Source: Schizochytrium sp. TIO01 | Lineage: Eukaryota > Sar > Bigyra > Thraustochytrida > Thraustochytriidae | NCBI GenBank assembly: GCA_004764695.1 | Contig: SMSO01000032.1 | Span: 4,401,483-4,465,482, forward strand | DNA length: 64,000 nucleotides | Reading direction: 5' to 3' | Part shown: positions 25,229 through 34,855 of the stretch, piece after piece | Layout of the letters: each line of letters begins with the position of its first letter | Position numbering within the stretch: position 1 is the stretch's first letter | Notes under the pieces: generated by a model | What the model was told of the DNA's origin: nothing | What the model saw: the letters and a program-made list of their open reading frames with translations, nothing else | The model's database searches: none | Position numbers and translations under genes: made by a program

Positions 25229-26894
25229 AAAGTATATACGGCCAAACAACTGACTTAAGGCCCTGAATTACAAGTTACTCTTTCAATTGTTCTAATTACT
25301 TGACAATCATATCAATTTCATTGAATGCACCACGACAATAACAGTGATCCAGTGATTCTTCTGTAGTTGGTAATCGTTTGTTGCTCGGCATAATAAAATG
25401 TGCTTTGATTGCAGCGCCACTATCGATTGCGAATTCCAAATCCCTTGAATACTGGACTTGCACAATTTTTACAATTCGTTGCGCATGGCAGCTCATCGGT
25501 TGTAAAGAACGAGAATCACAATGATGCACCACATAGAGTCCTCCAATATCTTGCAAATATCAATATACAATGGTGCCCCTCCCCATGAAAAATTACGACC
25601 TTCGGTTGCGTAGGAGAGCAGCAAAACAGTCTGCTATTGTTGACTTTGCATGAGGTACACAGCAACGCCCGTGCTAAGCACATCATGACTCTTCTATTCA
25701 AAGAATGTGCAAGTCTGCACACCATTGAAGTTTGACTCTCATGCTTGCCATTGTCTCCACGCTGGCTGTCTACTACCAAAATTGCTTAGGTTAAAATCTT
25801 GCTCTGCTTCCTTGTAAGAAGCAGAACTCGAGCATTGGAAACAAGAGGATAAAAAAGTGTTCATAATTAGTAATGTTGATAGCAATGACCATAACTGTAG
25901 TATTAATAACAAAGCAAGCAAGCAAACAAACGGCATAACAGGAAACGAGAACAATTTAATGAAGGTACCAATTTTGTCTCTTTGGTAGGGACTTTGACCA
26001 AGTAGGCGTGGACTAGGTCATAAAATACGCCTCCTTTAGAAAGTTCTCAAAACCCCAGAATCTGGAACCCCTATTGCACAGGAAGTTAGCTGTATGGCTT
26101 GCAAATAGTGGATATGAATGTATGTGTTGCAACAGAGGAACCCTCTGTTGAATAGACCTTCCAAGCTGCTCCTAGCACTCCTTTAGTAGGAACCGCATAA
26201 GGATATGGAGTGGCAGTATTCATTTAATATGGTGCTCCAGGGGTTTCACATAAGTGTAAGGCCCTGTGACGCTCCACTACAAGGTGCGAAAGAACCCTAT
26301 ATGCATATTGTCGCACTTGGATGGGACGCGAACACGTAAAAATTACCCTTCACTCAACTCTATTTGAATGCCTTTATGGCGGTGTAGTAACTTCAATGTA
26401 GAGCAATCTTAAACGCGAAGTCTTCGAGATGAATCTCAACGTGAGTCACTACAGCTACTTATTGCGAACACCTAGCTTCCATAGCACTGCAGGCTGCATA
26501 TCCATGGGTTTCAATAACTTATAGACAACAACAACAAGAAACCGATTATTGGACCCTTTGTATTTATAGACATACTGTGTGTTGAGCAGCTTCAGAACAA
26601 ACGAACAGGAGCACGCAATTTAGGACTCGACGAACGTGCAAATACCACATCTCACTAACAGTTCTGGACTTCTGATGATGATTCATTAAAGTCGCGGATA
26701 TACAAAGGCTCGAAAGAATAGACCGAAATGGGGAAATATGTGGTTCTCATCATTACTGAAATAAAAAGGTTCATTTGGAGTTCCAGTGAATGATGTAATA
26801 TCATTTAGACATGCATGCAGTGGGAAAGAATACTGGTCCTTATGAAAAGAATATATGGAGAGAATGGTTACTGAGGAACTACACGATATTCAAA
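25229..26894. other. Intergenic region without supported gene
   Basis: This is the 3' flank of coiled-coil copy 2 and of the reverse-strand deubiquitinase. Short reverse open frames around 25296-25779 have no recognisable family. Nothing else is seen. Confidence 0.4.
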
Positions 26895-28424
26895 TCACGC
26901 AGTCGGGATCTTGCCATCTTTACACTCAACAGTGCAATCCGGCCATTTTGTCTGGAGCAAAGGTACTATCTTCGGTGCATAGCGACGGTTCATCTTACGT
27001 TGCCAATCAACAGGCAGGTCTTCGAAGGAGAGCCAGAGTGAGTAGCCACCATCCTCACGTTTTTGGCCACAATATTGGCATGTTGTAGCACCCGCTTCAT
27101 TCTGGCCAAAGCACATTGTTTCGAAGCGAGTTCTGTAGCAAGAAGCACAGCGCCATGGATCTTTAGGCCCAGGTGCGTTAGACGGATCAAGAACAAAAGT
27201 TACGGGCGGGGGCATACTAGAGGGCCGAGGTGGTCCCTTGACAGATGGGTCATCGATAGCCAGAATACTTTCGAAACGCCAGCGCTTCCAGTCCTCAGGG
27301 TGTGCCTTCTTATCGCTCTCGTTCGCTTGAACTATATCTTCGATTTCCCCAACAGCGGGCTTAAAGTAGGATTCTTGGTGCACTCGAGGGGCGTTCTCGG
27401 CTTCTTTCTCACCATAAATCTCGATTTGAGCCATGCGTGGGCCTGCAGGAGGCAAACCATTAAAATGCCAGAGCTGCAGAGGTGGTTTGTACTGGTCAAG
27501 TTGCTCATCACTGAATAACAGGGTGAAGTGGTCGCCGGAGTGAAGAACCCAAACAGGCTGGGCCGGGGTCTTGAGACGATCATTGACGGGAATTCCAGTC
27601 TCCAATTCACTAAAACTTAGCAACCCGATACCCGTCGGAACGTCGATGTTGACCTTCTCGCCACCAAATGGAGCATAGGCCCCAACACCTCCAGCAGCGC
27701 GACCTGTGAGTAGAAGCATCAGAAGTTCGCTAGTACACAGCTGATGAGGGCCTACGACAAGTGGGAGTTCGCCGCCATAGCTTAACACATCTTGGCGCAC
27801 TTGGTCAATGCCATGCGAAAGAATGCAGCTGCACAGAAGCACCTCCAGGAAGCCAGCGGTACAGTAATCGGCAATATGTTCAATAATGGTGGATTCTACT
27901 TCTCCCAACTTGGCGTGCGTGGTGTCCATACCATCATGCTTGCGACCGTGACGCCAGTAGCAAACAACAACCTCATTCTTGCCGACAGTTGTTGCACAAA
28001 GCTCGAGGATAGTGGCGATGACGTGAGCATACTCATCATCACTGACAGACTTACCCATAACGGGCTCACCGCGTTGCAGGCGTTGTGCGACAACTACACC
28101 TTGTAGTACAGCAAGAATGCCACACGGCCCGTTTTTAACTTGGGAGATACCGATTCCATCTTGATACCAGTCGAGCGTTTGATCTTTCCAAGCGTCAGCG
28201 GGTGACTCGCTCCAGAGAATTTGGCGGAGTTCAAAATCGTTGAGGTAGTCCGGACCCGAGGGTGTGGTGTTGGATCCAGTTGCACCTGAGCTCATGCCGC
28301 CGTCTCCGCCCATCATAGAAAAGTATAGGTTGATAGCAGTCTCCATGTCACCGCCGGCCATTTCGAGAAAGTTTTGCGCTTCCTCAGTAGACATACCGGT
28401 CATGCTCTGTAGTTGTTCCGCCAT
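26895..28424 (-). CDS. MINDY-type deubiquitinase with UBA-like and RanBP2 zinc finger
   Basis: 509 residues. Seen in order: a UBA-like helical domain (about 5-38, TEEAQNFLEMAGGDMETAINLY); the catalytic domain with QVKNGPCGILAVLQG (95-109), where Cys101 is the likely nucleophile; VWVLHSGDHFTLLF (291-304) with His299 as catalytic base; and a RanBP2/NZF zinc finger W425-x-C426-x2-C429 ... N442-x6-C449-x2-C452. The NGPCG and GDHFTLLF motifs match the MINDY-3/MINDY-4 (FAM188) cysteine proteases, which trim ubiquitin chains, mainly Lys48-linked in the studied members. The zinc finger probably adds ubiquitin binding, as NZF fingers often do, and the UBA-like end could do likewise (inference). Catalytic residues look intact. 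The single-exon gene starts at the ATG at 28424. The substrate is unknown. Confidence 0.85.
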   Translation of the reverse strand: MAEQLQSMTGMSTEEAQNFLEMAGGDMETAINLYFSMMGGDGGMSSGATGSNTTPSGPDYLNDFELRQILWSESPADAWKDQTLDWYQDGIGISQVKNGPCGILAVLQGVVVAQRLQRGEPVMGKSVSDDEYAHVIATILELCATTVGKNEVVVCYWRHGRKHDGMDTTHAKLGEVESTIIEHIADYCTAGFLEVLLCSCILSHGIDQVRQDVLSYGGELPLVVGPHQLCTSELLMLLLTGRAAGGVGAYAPFGGEKVNIDVPTGIGLLSFSELETGIPVNDRLKTPAQPVWVLHSGDHFTLLFSDEQLDQYKPPLQLWHFNGLPPAGPRMAQIEIYGEKEAENAPRVHQESYFKPAVGEIEDIVQANESDKKAHPEDWKRWRFESILAIDDPSVKGPPRPSSMPPPVTFVLDPSNAPGPKDPWRCASCYRTRFETMCFGQNEAGATTCQYCGQKREDGGYSLWLSFEDLPVDWQRKMNRRYAPKIVPLLQTKWPDCTVECKDGKIPTA

Positions 28425-30556
28425 GTTGGCTTATTCAATATTAATAACCTTTCTGCAACTCAGGTTGCGTTTGTCTCTGGCACCTTGAGCTGTCCTCTCG
28501 CTTCTGGCTTTCGTATTTAAACTGCTTGGAAATGGTTTAGCGAAGCGCACGTTATCTTCTTCCCTCCTTCTGGGTGTACACTCCTAGCACGACTATTAGT
28601 AACCCTAGCAGGTTAGGTCTTTGTATGTGAGTCACATTTTATGCTCTTTTTTGGAGAGTACCTATGTAAACAGACTGAATCAAGGTCTTCTCTCCCTGAG
28701 GGATTGGGGTGTACCTCTGCTAGTCGTTAGAGGCAATAATGACCGTGTGCATGCCTAAAAGCTGTGTACTGCAAACATACCTGCGATACTTAATTGCGCA
28801 ACAAGGCTCGGGTGAGCCGGTACATGGCTCTGAACTGAAGTCTTTCGAATATATACGTGAAGGACTCTTACACTAGCGAAACCAACAGTCGGGCTTGTGG
28901 TGACTTTTTTTACATGAAATGATGACGATATGGTCCATGAATTCGCACCCGAAGCACAACAATGGCCCCTTTAATGACAAGTTAGATTGTTAATTTGACT
29001 GGAGCTCCAACGCAAGAGAACTTCTCTTGTTTCATTGACTGGCTTCGAGTTCTGAACCCAAATGCAGATTTCCTGTGAAGAATTTAGAAAAGCATAGAAA
29101 ACTGGAAACTTAATCATTTAATCTCCAGAAATCAGTAGAATTAGGCGGGCCAATCCCATAGATTATCTCTTTTGGCTTCGTGAGATGCCAAATCGACAAA
29201 CGAAACTGCTTGCAAAAGCATCGCAATATTTTTAGCACCTACAAATGCAAAATTAAAATCACCCCAAATGGCTTTTAAGATATAGATCTTCGCAGACTCA
29301 TGTTGGTATTGTGTGCACAAAATCAACATCTTAAACATTGCAGATTCCCTATTTACGATTTGAAGTAAAACAAATGCTCTCACATTGTACTTTTTACAAA
29401 GAGGTTACAATACCTCATATTCATGAGAATGTTCGTGCCTCAGGCTAGCTATCAGCCCAAGTAAACACTCCAATGGTGTTTAGGTCGGCCTAGATCTAAA
29501 TGTAAAATTTCAGGGAACTTGAGGGTGAACCAAATAAGCCATAAGATTTTAATTTCGAAGGTCGAAGCTACTTTTGTTAATTACATACGAAGAATTTATG
29601 AAAGCATCGTTTGTAGACCCTTGTGAAATCTATCATCCAATTTCGGTCTTACGCTATTGTCTGTGAAAGGGAGAAATTTATTCGTGTTCAATATGGTCTA
29701 GGGTTTAGCAAAGTACAAGTAATCTTAAGCATCTATAAGTCTAAAAGACTTAGCTGTACAACTCTGTGTAGAACAGTACAATATAGATGGGCCTGCCCAT
29801 TCAGAATTATGTTAAGATCAAGCGACTTCTTCCTCTTCGGCTTCTTGAAGCCTTCCAGTTATAGCGAAGTATTTAACAATCAAGCTCTAGCTAGATGGCT
29901 CAGCACTTAATGAAATGAACAGCGGAAGATGTAAGAAAACATTTTTAAGACGAGGTCCTATTACTTTGGATCAAAGATTGATAATAGCGGATTTAGCGGA
30001 TTTTCATCGTACGAGTTTTTACTATGTCATTTTGGTCCAAAGATGTGAATTACCTACTATAACTAGTAGTTGGGCACTAGCTCTCTTCCGAAAGTAAAAG
30101 GTATCTTTGTCTCTCTAGCTAGAGCAGGATAATGTCTATCTCACTTTCGTTATTTGAATAGTTTTATAAATTCGCTCAGAGTGAATACATGGGTGATTGT
30201 TAGGAAAAGTATGGCATTCCTTGTCTAGATACTAGAGTACTAGAGTACTAGAGGAGTAGGTTCGTTGAAGTTGTTGATAATCAACTCAGAATTCTATTAA
30301 GATTACTAGACATAGGTGCCTCCGTAATCCGGGAGCCTCCATGTTGTTTCAATTAACTAATCATATGAAATACATTTTGATACCATGGTAGCCAAAGAAG
30401 AACTTTCTTCGTTCTTGTCTACTACTATCGTGGTATTCTCTTATTCAAGCTCTTTAACGGTGAGAACTACATAGAGCGCAGGCTTTCTAAGTAGATTGGC
30501 TACTTTCACTAAGTACCAGGGGTACTACCTAGGAGTTAAGTACTGCTACTGCCTAC

Positions 30557-30580
30557 CAGTCAGTCAGTCAGTCAGTCAGT
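30557..30580. repeat. (CAGT)6 microsatellite
   Basis: Six perfect tandem copies of CAGT in intergenic DNA. Confidence 0.9.
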
Positions 30581-30792
30581 CACGAAACGGCATCGCAATT
30601 TCTTTCAAGTCTCAATTTCTCTCTCGTTGAACTTTCAATTTCTATGAAGCAGCATCTTTGAAATTGTTGGAGGGCCAAGACCGTAGCTAGCCTAGATGCA
30701 TACCTACTTCCTAGCTAGGTGCTTGGTCTCTGTCCTTCTCGCCTGCTTCCGGCCTCGCCTTCCTCAGCACGAGCGGCCACGTCAGAGCTAAG

Positions 30793-30832
30793 TAGAGAGA
30801 TAGAGAGATAGAGAGATGGAGAGATGGAGGGA
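30793..30832. repeat. (TAGAGAGA)5 octanucleotide repeat
   Basis: Three perfect TAGAGAGA units, then TGGAGAGA and TGGAGGGA. Confidence 0.85.
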
Positions 30833-30983
30833 TAGGAGTTGGAGAGTTCAGATTTCGCGTGAAAGTTCTGGGTTCTCCGGACTCGAATGGGACGCGACCA
30901 TCACGGCCTCAGACGTACCTCCCCCCCTCCTAGAGACTAAGGCGCCTAGCAGAACCCACGATGGGTTACTCATTCACCTAGTG

Positions 30984-31017
30984 GGGAGGGAGGGAGGGAG
31001 GGAGGGAGGGAGGGAGG
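30984..31017. repeat. (GGGA)8 microsatellite, G-quadruplex-capable
   Basis: Eight perfect GGGA units followed by GG. Successive GGG runs separated by single A residues are a strong G-quadruplex pattern on the + strand. Confidence 0.9.
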
Positions 31018-31034
31018 TAGCTGGCATGCTAGCC

Positions 31035-31055
31035 GCCTGTCTGTTTGTCTATCTA

Positions 31056-31094
<39 letters not shown>

Positions 31095-31133
31095 GTCTGT
31101 CTGTCTGTCTGCCTGCCTGCCTGCCTGTCTGCC
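31035..31133. repeat. (TGTC/TATC/TGCC)n compound microsatellite
   Basis: About 100 bases of four-base units, mostly CTGT, interrupted by CTAT and then CTGC units. It starts about 20 bases after the GGGA tract. Confidence 0.9.
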
Positions 31134-32811
31134 CTCTAATCGAAGCAACACTGTGACAAAGAGCAGCACTTCTGTTGCATAGTTTAAGTCTGAGTGAGAC
31201 GATATTCGGACTTTGGGTCTCTCTCTTGAAGGGGTCTTCCGGAAGCGGAGAGGGAGCAGACTCGCCAGTCAGAGGCGGCTCTCTCCCTCAATTCTTTTCG
31301 CTCGAGCCTTGACGTCAAGCAAATGCCTGCCTGTATGACCCACGTTGCTAGCTAGTGCTGCTCTACTTCACCAATGCCAAGGTGCAAGTTTATGAACCTA
31401 GAGAGGAGAGTTCAATTGAATTGGAGAAGACTTTTACTCAAAGAAAGGCTTAGTTTATTAGTTAATACCTACCTACCTGCCTGGGTGTCACCAGCAGCCT
31501 AGTGAGAGTGCACCTGCTATCTACTGGATAGTGCTAGTACTTGCTTGCTCACTCTCACTAGCTAGTGAGATGTAAAATTGGTTTTTTTAAACTCTTCTTC
31601 CTTTTCTTTCTTGAAAATTTAAACTCTCTCCGAGCCTACTCTTTCAATTTATGATTTATTTTAATTGAAACAAACAAACCTATACCATAAAGAACAAAAC
31701 TACTAGGGTAAAAACTCATTTCAACCTCTCATGTTGAGGTAAGTAGACAGTTACCCAACTACTTGCTAGCTAAGTAGGCAAGGCGCTGACAAGTTAAAGC
31801 CTTTCAGCAGCTTGAATAAAACTCAAGCCAAAGGTAGGTGAGGAGAGCATGCAAGCCGATTGCGTCTACCTTTTTAGTCCTTTAGGCATTTGGTCTAATA
31901 CTGGATAGTAGATTGTGGAAGAGGGCGCTCTCGGTCTGTTGCCTTTTGTAACTTTACTGTCTGCGAGGAAATGGAAAAGAATTCTTTCAAAGGAGATAAA
32001 TGGCCTCGCTAACCGAATCTATTAGGAGTCTTGGTAAGACTTTTCGCACCGAGAGAGAGTTTTCTTGAGAGCGACTCATGTGTACCTAGCTAGCCAGGTG
32101 TCTATGTAGTTAGGCGAGCAGTGTTACTGGTTAGTGTCAACACTAAACAAATACTATCGCTTACTAGGAGAGTGGACGGGCCTATAGTAGGCTCAATGCA
32201 TCGAGCTGGAGGAACTGAGATACCCACGTCCGCCTCGTTAAATGAATTTCAATGTACTAGTAGGTAGTTATGTGATTACATAGCAGTTAGAGCCCTACAT
32301 GTAGATCTATATCCTGTGATTGATTTGACATACATACATTCAACTTCCTTTCGCTCTGCATAGTAGAGAGGAGCAACTCCTTCAAACCGCATATAAACTT
32401 CTGTTAAATAAACGAATCACATAGGTACACTACCCACTGATCTATCATCTTAATAAATATGAAACTTTAAGTAATTACTCTCATCGTGACAATGAAAGTC
32501 AAAGGACAATAATCGCAGCCGATTACCTACCTACCTACTTACCCAACTTGCCTACTGCAAGTAATATGGCACAACATCTCTCTGTAGCCTATATCTCAGT
32601 ATGGAGTTCCTCTGCACAGTTCGTAGCGGTGGGAAAGGCGTGAGAGGGGTTGCGAGGGCTTGTCTACGAGACAGTGGAGTGTGAGGGGCGTCTTCAATTC
32701 AACGGAAGTTCGACTCATGCTTAAAGCAAGAGAGCTCCGTGGAGTGCAATCACTGATATAAAACCGATGCTGACATGACTTTACCACTGACGCCGCTATT
32801 GCCACATTGTC

Positions 32812-32846
32812 CAGACAGACAGACAGGCAGGCAGGCAGGCAGGCAG
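32812..32846. repeat. (CAGA)3(CAGG)n microsatellite
   Basis: Three CAGA units followed by five or more CAGG/GCAG units. It is the reverse-complement type of the CTGT/CTGC tract at 31035. Confidence 0.85.
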
Positions 32847-34855
32847 AAAGCCATCTTAGATCAGGTAGAACTGCTAGTTGCTAGCCGCTACAAACAAAAC
32901 AATTAGAGAGTTCCTTCGTTCCCATTTAACAATTTTATTGTTGCCTCATACTGACTAACCTTCGGAGCCTCGTTGCTACTTCTGCTGTGCTGTACAGAAG
33001 TGGATTAGGCCGTCGATTAGGCTTGAAGAAGAAATTTCTAGTTCACTACTTCATTTGTTATTAAACATTTGTTATTAAAGATAAAATGAGGTATAGGCCT
33101 AGGCCTAAAATATATATTGCTTCGTAACTTAATTTTAATTATATTTAATTTTAAAAAAAGAAAAAAAGGTCTGAGCCTTGAAAGGGAATGATATTGAGAA
33201 TAATTATACTCTAGAGTTCTATCGATTTCTTTAGATAATATATGCATTTTGTTTTTGATTTTATTTTAAACATGGGGAGAGTGAGAGAGGAAAAGGGAGA
33301 GAGTTTTACTTAGTAACAAAAGGCAACTTAATCACTTACCTAATGAATGCCTAACCCACAATCAGGAGATATTTGTTTTTCTCTCTCTCTAAATATATAT
33401 TTTTAATTTTTAAAGGTTTTTTCAAAGTGCGTTTATCGTTGATTCACTTACTGGAGACTGTCTACTTCTACGCTAACCTCTTCATACCAATTGACTAGGA
33501 TACTCCAACGAAGTGAATACTCAAATACCTTTTGCCTAGTAAAAGTAAGAAGTAGGTGCGCTAGTGCTACGACTAGTAGTCAAAATCAGAAGAAATTGAA
33601 AGAGAGAGACTGAAAAGAGAATGAAAGAAAAGAAAAATATTTTTAGTAATACTAGTAACTTGTTATCTAATGGTAAGAGTAAAGACACGAACAGACACTC
33701 AGACAAACAGACTGATTGAAGAGACAGACAGACCTCAATCTCCGTTTCGCTTAGGTAGGAAGAACTCTCCGCTCCTCTCGCCAACTTCGTCGCTTCACCG
33801 CGTACCCGCCTCCGCCCGCACGACTGAAGGCAGCAGCTCCCGCGCGCAAGGCGTGTTGGTCGAGCGCCCGCTTTTAGCGTAGCGAGTTGCGTCGAGGCGC
33901 TCTTCCTTGGCTCAGGCAGGAAGGGCAGGGCCGGTGAAGGAAGGCGCGAAGAACCAGGTCCGAGGCAGAGGATCCCTAAGGCGCCAACAGACTTCAACGC
34001 AAAATCAAATTCACGCATTTGCGTTTGACTCAAGAGTCAGCCCGCTTGGATAGAGATAAACAACCAGGTTCAACCCTCTTGAGAAAGCAGGCGTGTGGAG
34101 GAGTTCTATTGAGTTTGCACAGAGCTTATTCTCTTCGAAGAAAAAGAAGCGAAAGAAGCAATCATCTCTCCGCATTAACTCATTGCTCTCTTTTTTGCTC
34201 TTTCTTCTACGGAACAGACCTTTGTTTGCAGTCCTCAAGTTGACTCTCTACATTCGCCAGCAGTGTAGATAGATCAGTGAAAAGTGAAAAACAAAAACGT
34301 GTAGAATCTTTCGTACCAAATCATTCTGATACGGTATTTGTTTCACCTGTAAAGTCTCAGGAAAGCTCAATTTCGTTAATTAAGATCTTTCTAATAACTT
34401 ACGACCTACGCTCCGAGGAGATAATAATAACTCTTCGACTAGCATTTTTTCAATTTATTGTCCGTGTGTACGTTCAATAATTAATCTGTGATCCAAACGA
34501 CGCCTAGTGATTTACTTTATTAGGCAACCAACTTATTCGCTACATTTTAATCCAAAAAAAACAAAACAAAACCTAAAAGCACTGAACACAAACAAACAAA
34601 CAAGCAGTTGAGTGCACCGTCATATCATCATCGAAGGGTGAACCTGCGTTTTGTCATTTGCAAAACGAAAAGTCATTTATCCTGTCTTCTTTAGAGAGCT
34701 GTTTCTACGTCTAGTATTAAGACTTACGTGGGAATTCTTACTGAAGCCTCAGTCTTTACCTAAGAGAAATACGCAAGAGAAGTTGCAGTGCTTTATTGTT
34801 TACGCTATAGCTTTTGACAACCAAGTCCCTTTGAAGAAGAATTGGGGTATTGAAA

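Larger units (their letters stand above)
28425..34855. other. 6.4-kb gene-poor region rich in tetranucleotide repeats
   Basis: This lies between the divergent deubiquitinase and NBR1-like genes. No open frame has family resemblance. Bases 30500-32900 hold the densest cluster of short tandem repeats in the window (CAGT, TAGAGAGA, GGGA, TGTC/TATC, ACAG/GCAG), with many CTAGCTAG and CTACCTAC words between them. A GC-rich island occurs at about 33770-33990, roughly 0.9-1.1 kb upstream of the NBR1-like ATG, and may be its promoter or a 5' untranslated exon. Confidence 0.45.

Noticed and set aside
25296-25779. Two overlapping short reverse open frames (86 and 87 codons) after coiled-coil copy 2
   Set aside because: They are in different frames with no family resemblance. 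A decayed gene is possible but I cannot support it.
30816-31139. 107-codon open frame across the microsatellites
   Set aside because: The C-terminal half is only the translation of GGGA and CTGT repeats (Gly-Arg-Glu and Leu-Ser-Val-Cys runs).
30557-32846. Regular repeats that might be taken for a CRISPR array
   Set aside because: They are short tandem microsatellites without spacers, in a eukaryotic genome.
33536-34033. 165-codon reverse open frame over the GC-rich island
   Set aside because: Composition follows the island and adjacent A/T tracts. No domain, and it lies in the likely upstream region of the NBR1-like gene.
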